Assembly: GCA_900472485.1 (NCBI GenBank)
Contig: UCII01000009.1
Location: 195,995-259,994, forward strand
DNA: 64,000 nt
Reading direction: 5' to 3'
Origin: Hyphomicrobiales bacterium
GTDB lineage: Bacteria; Pseudomonadota; Alphaproteobacteria; Rhizobiales; Rhizobiaceae
The stretch's first letter is position 1. The number at the start of each line of letters is the position of its first letter. The notes under the pieces are model-generated. The model ran no database searches, was not told the DNA's origin, and saw only the letters and a list, made by a program, of their open reading frames with translations. Shown one piece after another: positions 53,738 through 62,786 of the stretch. Both the position numbers and the translations under genes were made by a program.

Positions 53738-54766
53738 ATGCGTGCTTTGCAACTGATCGACGACCGCAAACTTGAGATCACCGATCTGCCGGAGCCGGAG
53801 GCACCGGGCGCGGGTGAGGTGACCCTGCGGGTCAAGGCCGTCGCTCTCAATCACATCGATGTCTGGGGCTGGCGCGGCATGGCATTTGCCAAGCGCAAGA
53901 TGCCGCTGGTCATCGGCGCGGAGGCTGCCGGCGTGGTCGAAGCGATCGGGCCGGGCGTTGCCAATGTCCTGCCGGGTCAGCTGGTGTCGATCTACGGCGC
54001 ACGCACCTGCGGCCTCTGCCGCCATTGCCGCGAGGGGCGCGACAACCTCTGCGAACATGTCGGCGGCGTGCATGGTTTCCATCTCGATGGCTTCGCGCAG
54101 GAGAAGGTCAATCTGCCGGCTCGCCTGCTTGTTCCGGCGCCTCCCGGCGTCGATGCGGTGGGTGCAGCGCTTGCCCCGGTGACTTTCGGTACCGTCGAGC
54201 ACATGCTGTTCGACAACGCCAAGCTGGAGCCAGGCGAAACCATCCTCGTTCATGCCGGCGGTTCGGGCATCGGCACGGCCGCCATCCAGCTTGCCAAGAA
54301 GATCGGCTGCACGGTCATCACCACGGTCGGCTCCGATGACAAGATCGAGAAGGCCAAGGCGCTTGGCGCCGATCACGTCATCAATTATCGCACAGACCGC
54401 TTCGAAGGCGTCGTGCGCAAGCTGACGAAGAAGAAGGGTGTCGATGTGGTCTTCGAGCATGTCGGTAAGGATACTTGGGCCGGCTCCATGCTTTGCATGA
54501 AGCGCGGCGGCCGTCTCGTCACCTGCGGTTCGACATCGGGCGTTTCGACCGAAATGAACCTGATGATGCTGTTCCAGCAACAGCTGAAGCTCCTCGGCTC
54601 CTTCGGCTGCCGCATGGAGAACATGGCCAATGCCATGCAAAAGATGGCGCGCGGCCTCGTTCATCCCGTAATCGATACCGAAGTCGGCTTCAATGACATC
54701 GATCGGGCGCTGGAGCGGATGGAATCGCGCCAGATCTTCGGCAAGATCATCCTGAAGATGGACTGA
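53738..54766 (+). CDS. adh2XL: Zinc-type alcohol dehydrogenase/enoyl reductase of the long-chain cluster
   Basis: The 342-residue medium-chain dehydrogenase has a GroES-like N-terminal domain and a Rossmann domain with VHAGGSGIGTAAIQLAKK for NAD(P)H. The structural-zinc Cys cluster is present (CGLCRHCREGRDNLC), but the catalytic-zinc Cys of the typical ADH is not obvious. It is cotranscribed with the KAS genes. Likely role: enoyl-ACP reduction, or formation or oxidation of the omega-1 hydroxyl of the C28 chain; the two cannot be told apart here. Confidence 0.85.
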   Translation: MRALQLIDDRKLEITDLPEPEAPGAGEVTLRVKAVALNHIDVWGWRGMAFAKRKMPLVIGAEAAGVVEAIGPGVANVLPGQLVSIYGARTCGLCRHCREGRDNLCEHVGGVHGFHLDGFAQEKVNLPARLLVPAPPGVDAVGAALAPVTFGTVEHMLFDNAKLEPGETILVHAGGSGIGTAAIQLAKKIGCTVITTVGSDDKIEKAKALGADHVINYRTDRFEGVVRKLTKKKGVDVVFEHVGKDTWAGSMLCMKRGGRLVTCGSTSGVSTEMNLMMLFQQQLKLLGSFGCRMENMANAMQKMARGLVHPVIDTEVGFNDIDRALERMESRQIFGKIILKMD

Positions 54767-54771
54767 ACCGC

Positions 54772-55704
54772 GTGAAGCTTTTCATCACCCGGATTGTCCT
54801 TGCGCTCAGAAATTTCCGGCAGTGGCTGGTGGCGCAGATCATTTTCGGTTTCCTCAATTTCCTGAAACTGTTTCCGGCGGATGCAGGCATCAACTTTGCC
54901 GACTGGCTGACCCGCAAGATCGGTCCGCGCATGCGCCGGCATCAATTGATGCTGACCAACCTGCGCAATGCCTTTCCGGAAAAGAGCGAGGCGGAGATCG
55001 ATGAGATCGCGCGCGCAAGTTGGGGCAATATGGGCCGTCTAGCGGCTGAATACGTCTTTCTCGACCGGCTTTTCGACTTCGATCCCTTTAGCGACAAGCC
55101 GGGTCGCATCGAAGTTTCCGGTATTCCGATCTTTCTCGATCTCAGGGACAATCCGCGCCCGTTCATCGTCTTTACCGGGCATACCGGCAATTTCGAACTA
55201 CTGCCGGTCGCGGGCGCTGCCTTCGGACTGACCGTGACCGTGCTATTCCGGCCGCCGAACAATCCTTATGTCGCTCAGAAGGTCTTCGACTTTCGCGCCA
55301 AGCGCATGGGCAATCTCGTGCCCTCCCACGCCGGGTCATCTTTCGCGCTTGCCAGGGAGCTGGAGGCAGGGCGCGGCGTCGGCGTGCTGGTCGACCAGAA
55401 ATTCCGCAAGGGCTTGAAAACGTTTTTCTTCGGCCGGGACGTAAAGACGAATCCGCTGCTGCCGAAGCTGGTGCGCCAGTTCAATTGCGAGGTCTATCCG
55501 GCCCGCTGCATCCGCTTGCCCGGCAATCGCTACCGGCTGGAGATCGAGCCGAAGCTTGAAATGCCGCGCAACGAAGCCGGCGGTCTCGATCTGACCGCAA
55601 CGGCGCAGATGCTGAACGACAAGGTCGAGAGCTGGGTGCGGGAAAACCCCGAGCAATGGCTCTGGTATCATGACCGCTGGAATATCAAGAAGAGCGTTTT
55701 CTAG
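54772..55704 (+). CDS. lpxXL: LpxXL, lipid A C28 acyltransferase
   Basis: The 310-residue protein starts at GTG 54772, 5 bases after adh2XL. It is a lysophospholipid acyltransferase of the HtrB/LpxL family, with the catalytic H-x4-E motif in FTGHTGNFELLP and an N-terminal hydrophobic segment that binds it to the inner membrane. It transfers the 27-hydroxyoctacosanoyl group from AcpXL to lipid A, which supports membrane stability and symbiotic infection in rhizobia. It ends the cluster. Confidence 0.93.
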   Translation: MKLFITRIVLALRNFRQWLVAQIIFGFLNFLKLFPADAGINFADWLTRKIGPRMRRHQLMLTNLRNAFPEKSEAEIDEIARASWGNMGRLAAEYVFLDRLFDFDPFSDKPGRIEVSGIPIFLDLRDNPRPFIVFTGHTGNFELLPVAGAAFGLTVTVLFRPPNNPYVAQKVFDFRAKRMGNLVPSHAGSSFALARELEAGRGVGVLVDQKFRKGLKTFFFGRDVKTNPLLPKLVRQFNCEVYPARCIRLPGNRYRLEIEPKLEMPRNEAGGLDLTATAQMLNDKVESWVRENPEQWLWYHDRWNIKKSVF

Positions 55705-55976
55705 GCATCCATTCCGGTGCGTTGCCGATAGTTCTGCATGTATAGTTGCATCCGGTCTTCATGCAGTCATTACGCCCGGTAAGCCTTGCATTTCAGAAAG
55801 TTCTCCTTTCCCGAGAACTTCCGCTCATCTGGATTGAAAGTGGGGGTAAGTCATGTTAATTCACAGTACAGAAAGTTTGGTGAGATTGCGGACACCAAGC
55901 TGAATATCCTTGAGCATGGCAACGCCGGGAATCGAGGCCCCTGCGTCCTGTTATGTTCTGGGACAGGAGGGCAATT

Positions 55977-56699
55977 TTGCTGGCACTCTTTCATGCCTTC
56001 TCCACGAAATGTAACCAGATTCAGCGTGCGATAAAACTTGGCGATGATGAGCTTGTAGCGTCACTTGATCGCGAATTGGAGCCACTTATCGCGGCTATCC
56101 TGGCCTATAAGGCCACGAGTCTGCTTGAAATTTACATGCAGCTCCAGTTCATGAACAATCTCATCCGGGAAGAATCGGACGATCGCTCGCGTGTCATGCG
56201 CAACTCCGCATCGCTGTCGGTGCTGATCGATCGCTATTTCGGCGGTGCAAATGAAGCAGCGGGCGAAGTTCTTAGGGCGTTTTCAAGCGAGAAAATCGAT
56301 CGGGACGATGCGTTCGGCCTCGAAGAATGCAGCGTTCTGAACGATGTTATTCTGGACAGCCTGCCGGATCGCGTTGCCGTCGTAACGCGGGACTATCGTT
56401 ACCTCTACAGCAACGCCGCCAATTCGGAGTTTCTGAAGTCGAAGCCGATGGAACTCGTAGGACGCCACATCTCGGAATTCGTCGGTGCGGAAGATTTCGA
56501 AAACAGCCTCAAGGCGAAGCTTGATGCCTGCTTTACCGGAGAGAAGGCGGAGTGCCTTTATCCCTCCTATCGTCAGATCGAACCTGGCAAGGTATTTCAC
56601 TGCACCATGACGCCATTGCGCGCCAAGACGGAAGTGATCGGCGCATTGCTCGTCATGCACGAGATCATCGCCGTTCCTGCAGGCATGCTGGTGGCCTGA
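55977..56699 (+). CDS. PAS-domain protein, 240 residues, probable TTG start
   Basis: An in-frame ATG lies at 55953, but AGGAGGG (55965-55971) sits inside it and 5 bases before the TTG at 55977, so TTG is the more likely start. The first ~120 residues are helical and unassigned. Residues ~125-230 are a PAS domain (DSLPDRVAVVTRDYRYLYSN then LVGRHISEFVG). There is no kinase, cyclase or DNA-binding output, so it is a sensor or adaptor that acts through a partner. It is unrelated by operon to its neighbours. The preceding ~270 bases hold no supported gene. Confidence 0.7.
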   Translation: MLALFHAFSTKCNQIQRAIKLGDDELVASLDRELEPLIAAILAYKATSLLEIYMQLQFMNNLIREESDDRSRVMRNSASLSVLIDRYFGGANEAAGEVLRAFSSEKIDRDDAFGLEECSVLNDVILDSLPDRVAVVTRDYRYLYSNAANSEFLKSKPMELVGRHISEFVGAEDFENSLKAKLDACFTGEKAECLYPSYRQIEPGKVFHCTMTPLRAKTEVIGALLVMHEIIAVPAGMLVA

Positions 56700-56886
56700 A
56701 CTCGCGTTCAGGCCCCAAACAACAGTTTTCCAATCATGTCGGGGATTGGGCGAAGGTGAGCTTCGCTTGATTTCACGCTGTCTCGGTCCGTTTCGATCGT
56801 ATCGGACCGCGATTTATCGTTCGCCTGTTCGTTATCGCCGCTGCATTCGAAGCAGTGGCAGCGGAACCGGACCCCTTTCGGCTGTT

Positions 56887-58092
56887 TCATGCCGGCAGCC
56901 TGTTCCAGCTAGCGAATGGATCGGGCAGATCTCGCCAACGTTCCGGCGTGAAGCGGTCCGCCTTGACGAGGCAGGCATCCAGTTCGGCAGTAATCTGTTT
57001 TTCGCTCATCGGGTCGGCGCCGATGAACACCAGCTCCTGGCGGCGGTCCCCCCAGATCGGATCGAGATAGGGTGCCAGCGCCCGCTGGAAGCCAGGATCG
57101 CGCGGCCATTGATCCTGCGGCACTGCGGCCCACCAGAGGCCCATCTTGCTCGTGCGGACGAGCGCACCCGCCTGGCTCATTTCGCCGACAAAGTAGGGTC
57201 GGGTCGCGAGCCAGAAGAAGCCCTTGGCTCTGACAACGCCCGGCCATGAGCGATTGAGAAAGGCTTGGAATTTAAGAGGATCGAATGGTTTCCTCGCGCG
57301 ATAGACGAAGGAGCGGATGCCATATTCCTCCGTTTCCGGAACGTGATCCTTGAAGCCGTGCAATTCCTTGTACCAGAGCGGATGGGTTTCGGCTCTATCA
57401 ATGTCGAAGCGTCCCGTGCCGAGAACCTCCACCGGTTCGACCGCACCGAAATCCGCCTCGATGAGACGCGCATCGGGATTGAGGCCGACGATGATCTTGC
57501 GCGCGGCATCGCGTTGTTCGGCCGTTGCCGAACCGACCTTGTTGAGAATGACGACATCGGCAAATTCGATCTGCTCGACCAGCAGGTCGACGATGGTCCG
57601 GTTGTCGCCGTCGCCGGCGGTTTCGCCTCGGTCGGCAAGGAAATCCGTCGATCCATAGTCGGCGAGAAGATTGGCGGCATCGACGACGGTCACCATCGTA
57701 TCGAGCCGGGCAACGTCGGAAAGACTGCTGCCATCCTCGTCGCGGAACTCAAAGGTGGTGGCGACGGGCAGGGGCTCGGCGATGCCTGTGGATTCGATCA
57801 GCAGATAATCGAAGCGGTCTTGCTTTGCGAGTTGGCGGACTTCCTTCAGCAGGTCGTCGCGCAGCGTGCAACAGATGCAGCCATTGGTCATCTCGACGAG
57901 CTGTTCCTCCGTGCGGGAGAGATTGGCGCCGCCATCGCGCACCAGCGCCGCATCAATGTTGACCTCGCTCATGTCGTTGACGATGACGGCAACGCGCAAG
58001 CCCTCGCGGTTGTTGAGGATATGGTTGAGCAGCGTCGTCTTGCCGGCGCCGAGAAAACCGGAGAGAACGGTAACCGGGAGCTTCTTGTTCAT
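56887..58092 (-). CDS. COG0523-family GTPase, probably zinc-regulated metallochaperone (ZigA/YciC type)
   Basis: The 401-residue protein has a G1 loop ([12 protein letters not shown]), the CxCC metal-binding motif in NGCICCTL, and a C-terminal CobW_C domain (about residues 290-385). It differs from CobW at 34906. A Zur-like operator (58106-58123) lies directly in front of it, and znuA and znuCB-zur are next door. Family members are induced in zinc starvation and are thought to move zinc to client proteins; the clients here are unknown. Confidence 0.88.
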   Translation of the reverse strand: MNKKLPVTVLSGFLGAGKTTLLNHILNNREGLRVAVIVNDMSEVNIDAALVRDGGANLSRTEEQLVEMTNGCICCTLRDDLLKEVRQLAKQDRFDYLLIESTGIAEPLPVATTFEFRDEDGSSLSDVARLDTMVTVVDAANLLADYGSTDFLADRGETAGDGDNRTIVDLLVEQIEFADVVILNKVGSATAEQRDAARKIIVGLNPDARLIEADFGAVEPVEVLGTGRFDIDRAETHPLWYKELHGFKDHVPETEEYGIRSFVYRARKPFDPLKFQAFLNRSWPGVVRAKGFFWLATRPYFVGEMSQAGALVRTSKMGLWWAAVPQDQWPRDPGFQRALAPYLDPIWGDRRQELVFIGADPMSEKQITAELDACLVKADRFTPERWRDLPDPFASWNRLPA

Positions 58093-58105
58093 GACAGCTT
58101 CCTTT

Positions 58106-58123
58106 GTAATGTAATATCATCAC
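58106..58123 (-). promoter_or_regulatory. Zur-like operator of the COG0523 GTPase gene
   Basis: GTAATGTAATATCATCAC is an imperfect inverted repeat (12 of 18 positions symmetric) ending 13 bases before the start codon, and resembles the rhizobial Zur box. Repression by zinc-loaded Zur is inferred. Confidence 0.65.
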
Positions 58124-58139
58124 ATATGTTGCGATGAAA

Positions 58140-58162
58140 AAAGCGAGCAGTATGCCCGCTTT
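58140..58162 (-). terminator. Terminator of znuA
   Basis: AAAGCG and CGCTTT pair over six bases, and on the minus strand TTTTTTCATC follows. It lies 12 bases past the znuA stop and next to the Zur-like operator of the neighbouring gene. Confidence 0.6.
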
Positions 58163-58174
58163 CTTCGGTGATGT

Positions 58175-59149
58175 TCAGCCTTGCGCTGAAAGGCAGGTTT
58201 TCAGGGAGCTCGCAATGCCGCGCATTAGATCGAAATAGAGATCTGGCCCCTGCGGCAATGTTGAAGCTTCCGGGTCCAGGACACCAGATTTTGCCGTCGT
58301 GCCTTCCAGCACCACATTGACCAGCTTCGGTTCGAATTGCGGCTCGGCAAAGACGCAGGTCGCGCCGAGATCGGCGACCTTGCTGTGGATCTCGGCGACG
58401 CGCTGCGCGCCCGGAATGGTTTCCGGGCTGACCGTGATCGAGCCTGAGACGCGTACGCCATAACGGTGCTCGAAATACTGGTAGGCATCGTGAAAGACGA
58501 TGAAGGGCTTGTCCTTAACTGGAGCGAGCGTCGAAGCGATTTCCGTATCGAGCGCATCAAGCTTGTCGTTCAGAGCTTTCTGGTTCGCTTGATAGGTCAG
58601 GGCGTTGACGGGGTCCGCCGCGACCAGGGAAGTGGTGATCTCGGAGACCATTGCCTTAGCATTGTGCGGATCGAGCCAGAGGTGAGTGTCGAACTCGCCG
58701 TGGTCATGATCGCGCCCATGGGCGTGATCGTCGCTGGCCTCATGCTCGTCGCCATCGTCATGCGGTTCGAAGGCGCCGCCTTCGCGGAACTTGAGTTTGG
58801 TAATGCCGGGCGCATCGTCAAGCTCGACGACGGTTGCGTTGGTACCGAGTGCGGCAAGCGGCTTCTGCAGAAAGGCTTCCATGCCCGGCCCAACCCAGAA
58901 GACCAATTTAGCCTCCTGAAGGCTGCGTGCATTCGAAGGCTTGAACGCGTAGGTATGCGGCGAAGCAGCACCATCGACGATCAGATCCGGCGTGCCGACG
59001 CCTTGCATGACGGCGGCGACTAACGAGTGGATCGGCTTGATGGAAACGACGACTTTCGGCACATCGGCTGCAGTTGCGGTCGTGCTGACGAGCAGGCCGG
59101 AAAGGAGAAGGGAGGCCGCGACGGGAAGAAGAGTTTTTGCTGCGTTCAT
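58175..59149 (-). CDS. znuA: Zinc ABC transporter, periplasmic zinc-binding protein
   Basis: The 324-residue protein has a Sec signal peptide (about residues 1-27, cleaved after ATA) and the ZnuA fold (TroA family). His residues for zinc lie in SIKPIHSLVAAV, the HTYAF segment and the HLWLDPHNAK block. The acidic, His-rich loop between residues ~130 and 160 (HDDGDEHEASDDHAHGRDHD) is typical of zinc rather than manganese proteins. It is transcribed divergently from znuCB-zur, sharing the Zur-like region between them. Confidence 0.95.
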   Translation of the reverse strand: MNAAKTLLPVAASLLLSGLLVSTTATAADVPKVVVSIKPIHSLVAAVMQGVGTPDLIVDGAASPHTYAFKPSNARSLQEAKLVFWVGPGMEAFLQKPLAALGTNATVVELDDAPGITKLKFREGGAFEPHDDGDEHEASDDHAHGRDHDHGEFDTHLWLDPHNAKAMVSEITTSLVAADPVNALTYQANQKALNDKLDALDTEIASTLAPVKDKPFIVFHDAYQYFEHRYGVRVSGSITVSPETIPGAQRVAEIHSKVADLGATCVFAEPQFEPKLVNVVLEGTTAKSGVLDPEASTLPQGPDLYFDLMRGIASSLKTCLSAQG

Positions 59150-59173
59150 GCCAGAAATGCCCTTGAATGGGTC

Positions 59174-59210
59174 TGTTATGTTATTACATCAATTGCGTTA
59201 TGCTATAACG
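59174..59210. promoter_or_regulatory. Two Zur-like operators between znuA and znuC
   Basis: The better site is CGTTATGCTATAACG (59196-59210), a 15-base inverted repeat with 12 of 15 symmetric positions. A second, weaker TGTTATGTTATTACATCA lies at 59174-59191. They sit between the divergent znuA and znuC starts and could repress both operons. Zur is encoded downstream in the same operon, so it would repress its own gene. Confidence 0.75.
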
Positions 59211-59249
59211 TGTGCGATAGCATGGCGCAATAGTGCAATTGGAAATTTC

Positions 59250-60137
59250 ATGCTTTCTTCCATCGACAGCAAGAGCCGGCCACTGGTGTCGCTCCATGAT
59301 GTCGGCGTCCGTCGCGACGGCCGCTGGCTGGTGCGCGGCGTCGATTTCTCCGTCAGTCGCGGCGAGATCGTCACCTTGATCGGCCCGAACGGTTCCGGGA
59401 AGTCGACCAGCGCCAAGACGGCGATCGGCGTGCTGAAGCCGGACGAAGGGCGCGTGGAGCGCATTGCCAATCTGAAGGTCGGCTATGTCCCGCAGAAGCT
59501 TGCCATCGATTGGACCCTGCCGCTCAGCGTGCAGCGATTGATGACTCTGACGGTACCTTTGGCGGAGCGCGAGCTGGTCGCGGCGCTGGAGGCAGTCGGC
59601 ATAGGGCATCTCGCGAAAGCTGAGGTACAGCATCTTTCCGGCGGTGAATTCCAGCGAGCGCTTTTGGCGCGCGCCATCGCCCGCAAGCCCGATCTCCTCG
59701 TGCTAGACGAGCCCGTGCAGGGGGTCGATTTCAGCGGTGAGATCGCACTTTACGATCTCATCAAGTCCATCCGCAATTCGCAAGGCTGCGGTATCCTGCT
59801 GATTTCACACGATCTGCATGTCGTCATGGCGGCGACGGATACGGTGGTTTGCCTGAATGGCCATGTCTGCTGCCGCGGCACGCCGCAGACCGTCAGCCAG
59901 AGCCCGGAATATGTGAAGCTGTTCGGTACGCGGGCGGCACAATCGCTGGCGATCTACAGCCACCGTCACGACCATACGCATCTGCCGGATGGTCGTGTGC
60001 AGCATGCGGACGGTTCGATTACGGACCATTGCCATGCCGATGATGGCCATCACCATCATGAGCATAGCGATCATGACCACGATCACGACGATCATCGTCA
60101 TGGCCATGACCATGCCGAGGGAGAGCGCCATGTTTGA
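59250..60137 (+). CDS. znuC: Zinc ABC transporter, ATP-binding subunit with His-rich tail
   Basis: The start is the ATG at 59250; the longer frame upstream crosses the operator region. The 295-residue ATPase has Walker A GPNGSGKST, the signature LSGGEFQR and Walker B LLVLDEPVQGVD. The last ~60 residues are strongly His/Asp-rich (DDGHHHHEHSDHDHDHDD), an unusual zinc-binding tail on an ATPase. It overlaps znuB by 8 bases. The tail may store or sense cytoplasmic zinc. Confidence 0.93.
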   Translation: MLSSIDSKSRPLVSLHDVGVRRDGRWLVRGVDFSVSRGEIVTLIGPNGSGKSTSAKTAIGVLKPDEGRVERIANLKVGYVPQKLAIDWTLPLSVQRLMTLTVPLAERELVAALEAVGIGHLAKAEVQHLSGGEFQRALLARAIARKPDLLVLDEPVQGVDFSGEIALYDLIKSIRNSQGCGILLISHDLHVVMAATDTVVCLNGHVCCRGTPQTVSQSPEYVKLFGTRAAQSLAIYSHRHDHTHLPDGRVQHADGSITDHCHADDGHHHHEHSDHDHDHDDHRHGHDHAEGERHV

Positions 60138-60957
60138 CGATTTCTTCCTGCGCGCCGTCGTGGCCGGGGTCGGGCTGGCGCTGACGACCGGGCCGCTCGG
60201 CTGCTTCATCATCTGGCGGCGCATGGCTTATTTCGGCGACACGATCTCGCATTCGGCATTGCTTGGCGTGGCGCTCTCGCTGCTTTTTCAGCTCAATCTG
60301 ACACTCTCCGTCTTCGCTGTTGCAGCTCTCGTGTCGATCCTGCTGCTCTTCCTGCAGCGGCGGCAGGCGCTTTCGGCGGATGCGCTGCTCGGCATTCTCT
60401 CGCATGCGACGCTCGCGATCGGCCTGGTCATCGTCGCCTTCATGAGTTGGGTGCGGATCGATCTCATAGCCTTCCTCTTCGGCGACATTCTGGCCGTCAG
60501 CCAGTCCGATATCGCGGTGATCTGGGGCGGCGGCATTCTCGTGCTAGCGGCGATTGCCTGGCTCTGGCGGCCGTTGCTGGCCTCGACCGTCAATCCCGAG
60601 CTTGCCGAAGCGGAAGGTCTGCGGCCGGAGCGCGCGAGGCTGCTTTTCATGCTACTGATGGCCGTGGTGATCGCAATCGCCATGAAGATCGTCGGTATTT
60701 TGCTTATCACCGCGCTGCTGATCATTCCCGCTGCCACAGCGCGCCGCTTTGCCGCCACTCCGGAAACGATGGCGATCTTTGCCTCGCTGCTCGGCGCCAT
60801 CGCCGTTGTCGGCGGGCTTTTCGGGTCACTGCGCTATGACACGCCGTCCGGCCCGTCGATCGTGGTTGCGGCGCTCGTTCTATTTATCTTCAGTCTGCTG
60901 CCCCTCGTTCGCAGGAGCGGCACGCCAGCAGCGCAACAGAGAGGACAGTCGTCATGA
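60130..60957 (+). CDS. znuB: Zinc ABC transporter, permease subunit
   Basis: The 275-residue protein starts at the ATG at 60130 (MFDDFFLRAVV) and has about eight membrane helices of the ABC-3 permease family; GCFIIWRRMAYFGDTISHSAL and GILSHATLAIGLV are conserved blocks. It overlaps znuC by 8 bases and zur by 4 bases, so the three genes are translationally coupled. Confidence 0.93.
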   Translation: MFDDFFLRAVVAGVGLALTTGPLGCFIIWRRMAYFGDTISHSALLGVALSLLFQLNLTLSVFAVAALVSILLLFLQRRQALSADALLGILSHATLAIGLVIVAFMSWVRIDLIAFLFGDILAVSQSDIAVIWGGGILVLAAIAWLWRPLLASTVNPELAEAEGLRPERARLLFMLLMAVVIAIAMKIVGILLITALLIIPAATARRFAATPETMAIFASLLGAIAVVGGLFGSLRYDTPSGPSIVVAALVLFIFSLLPLVRRSGTPAAQQRGQSS

Positions 60958-61352
60958 CCACTCCGATGCTCACCAAGAACCAGTCCCTCGTTTTCGATAT
61001 CCTGACCAAGGCGGAAGCGCCGCTCAGCGCCTATACCATCCTGGACAAGCTGCGCGATCAGGGTTTTCGTGCGCCGCTGCAGGTTTACCGGGCGCTCGAC
61101 AAGCTGCTGGAATATGGTGTCGTGCATCGGCTCGAGAGCATCAATTCCTTCGTCGCCTGCGCCCATCCCAACGAGGATTGCCATAGCCATGGCCTCGTCG
61201 CCTTTGCCATCTGCGAAAGCTGCGGCCAGGTGATCGAGTTCCACGATCACGAGGTCGACCATCGGCTGATGGATTGGCTGAAGTCACAGAAGTTCAAGGC
61301 GGAAAAGTCGACCATCGAAATTCGCGGCCATTGCGCCAATTGCGCGGCTTGA
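60954..61352 (+). CDS. zur: Zinc uptake regulator of the Fur family
   Basis: The 132-residue protein has a winged helix (about residues 5-75; ILDKLRDQGFRAPLQVYRAL) and a Fur dimerisation domain with metal ligands: CAHPNEDCHSH, the CESCGQ pair and the terminal CANC, giving a structural zinc site with four Cys. Zinc-loaded Zur represses zinc uptake, and it probably controls the operators at 58106 and 59174. It ends the znuCB-zur operon. Confidence 0.92.
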   Translation: MTTPMLTKNQSLVFDILTKAEAPLSAYTILDKLRDQGFRAPLQVYRALDKLLEYGVVHRLESINSFVACAHPNEDCHSHGLVAFAICESCGQVIEFHDHEVDHRLMDWLKSQKFKAEKSTIEIRGHCANCAA

Positions 61353-61403
61353 GCCACGGGCCGCACCGCATTCCGTGCCCTGTCAATTATTTATAAGAAT
61401 ATC

Positions 61404-61934
61404 CTAATCTAATCTTTTAAGATCACGCGCGAAGCGCTGCCAGTTGGCGACGTAATGCTGGGCTGAACGGCGCAGGCCTTCGATAGCGGTTTCGTCCAGG
61501 GTGCGGATGGCTCTTGCCGGTGCGCCGACGATCAGCGAGCCATCCGGAAATTCCTTGCCTTCGGTGACGAGCGCATTGGCGCCGACGAGGCAATTATTGC
61601 CGATCTTCGCGCCGTTCAGGATCGTTGCGCCCATGCCGATCAAGGAGTTGTTGCCGATGGTGCAGCCGTGAATGATGGCATGATGGCCGATAGTGCAGCC
61701 TTCGCCAATCGAAACAGGAAAGGCAGGATCGGTGTGGATCATGGTGCCTTCCTGAATATTCGTCGCCTTGCCTATGGCGATCAGTTCATTGTCGCCGCGC
61801 AGGACCGAGCCGAACCAGATGCCGACATCCTCGCCGATCTCGACCTTGCCGATGACGCTGGCATCCGGCGCGATCCAGTATCGATCCGGACCGGGCGTTT
61901 TCGGTGTCAGGCCGGCGAGGGCATAGAGCGGCAT
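61404..61934 (-). CDS. Gamma-type carbonic anhydrase family protein (left-handed beta-helix)
   Basis: The 176-residue protein is built of hexapeptide repeats forming a left-handed beta helix, with the metal-site pattern HTDP...GHHAIIHGCTIG giving three His residues across subunits. Length and the C-terminal helix fit the Cam/YrdA (PaaY) group. Many such proteins have carbonic anhydrase activity, but some are transferases or have no measured activity. It follows the FAH gene closely on the same strand (16-base gap), so the two may be cotranscribed. Confidence 0.85.
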   Translation of the reverse strand: MPLYALAGLTPKTPGPDRYWIAPDASVIGKVEIGEDVGIWFGSVLRGDNELIAIGKATNIQEGTMIHTDPAFPVSIGEGCTIGHHAIIHGCTIGNNSLIGMGATILNGAKIGNNCLVGANALVTEGKEFPDGSLIVGAPARAIRTLDETAIEGLRRSAQHYVANWQRFARDLKRLD

Positions 61935-61950
61935 GGTCGATCCTCCTCGA

Positions 61951-62646
61951 TCAGACGACGTTCAGGACAAGATTGGCGACGCCATCGACGGCGCAGCTGA
62001 TCCGGTCACCGCGCGCGACAGGGCCGACGCCGGCCGGCGTACCGGTCATGATGATATCGCCCGGGGCCAGCGTGAACAGCTTGGAGAGCTCGGCGATGAT
62101 CTCAGGCACCTTCCAGATCATCTGGGAGAGATCGCCTCTCTGGGCAGCCTCGCCATTGCGCATCAGCCAGATGCCGCCCTTGTCGGGATGGCCGACGCGG
62201 GTGGCCGGGGCCAATGCGGAAACCGGAGCCGAATGATCGAAGGCTTTGCCGATTTCCCAGGGGCGGCCGAGCTTCTTGGCCTCGCCCTGCAGGTCACGGC
62301 GGGTGAAATCGATGCCGACGCCATAGCCATAGACGCAATCCAGTGCCTGCTCTACCGGGATGTTCGCACCGCCGCCGCGCAGCGCCACGACAAGCTCCAC
62401 TTCGTGATGCACGTCCGACGATAGCGAGGGATAGGGGAAATCGCTGGATACAAGCAGGTTGTCGGGGTTCTTCTGGAAGAAGAAAGGCGGTTCGCGGGAT
62501 GGGTCATGACCCATCTCGATGGCGTGGTCGGCATAGTTGCGGCCGACGCAATAGACACGACGTACAGGGAAAAACTCGGTCTCACCTTCGATCGGCAGAA
62601 GGACAGGGGCAGGTGGCGGAATGACTGTCGTTAGTGGGGCGTTCAT
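61951..62646 (-). CDS. Fumarylacetoacetate hydrolase-family protein
   Basis: The start is the ATG at 62646 (MNAPLTTVI). The 231-residue protein is an FAH-fold enzyme; VYCVGRNYADHAIEMG and the metal-binding EVELVVAL (E-x-E) block are family marks, with GDIIMTGTPAGVGPV at the end. Members hydrolyse C-C bonds in acylpyruvates, or hydrolyse or decarboxylate oxaloacetate or catechol-pathway intermediates. Length fits the small acylpyruvase/isomerase group. The substrate is not inferable. Confidence 0.85.
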   Translation of the reverse strand: MNAPLTTVIPPPAPVLLPIEGETEFFPVRRVYCVGRNYADHAIEMGHDPSREPPFFFQKNPDNLLVSSDFPYPSLSSDVHHEVELVVALRGGGANIPVEQALDCVYGYGVGIDFTRRDLQGEAKKLGRPWEIGKAFDHSAPVSALAPATRVGHPDKGGIWLMRNGEAAQRGDLSQMIWKVPEIIAELSKLFTLAPGDIIMTGTPAGVGPVARGDRISCAVDGVANLVLNVV

Positions 62647-62786
62647 ATGCGCTTTCGAAACTCTCATCTTTTTCAGAGGGCTGCTGCCCTCCGACTCCGT
62701 TCGGGCAAACTAGCATCATTGTGACTGCCACGAAAACTGGCCTTTTTGAGGGATTTGGTGTAGAGCGCGGATCAGAAAGGTTTCCC

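Noticed and set aside
55786..56034. An 82-residue frame before the PAS gene
   Set aside because: No ribosome site and no family match; it overlaps the PAS gene start out of frame.
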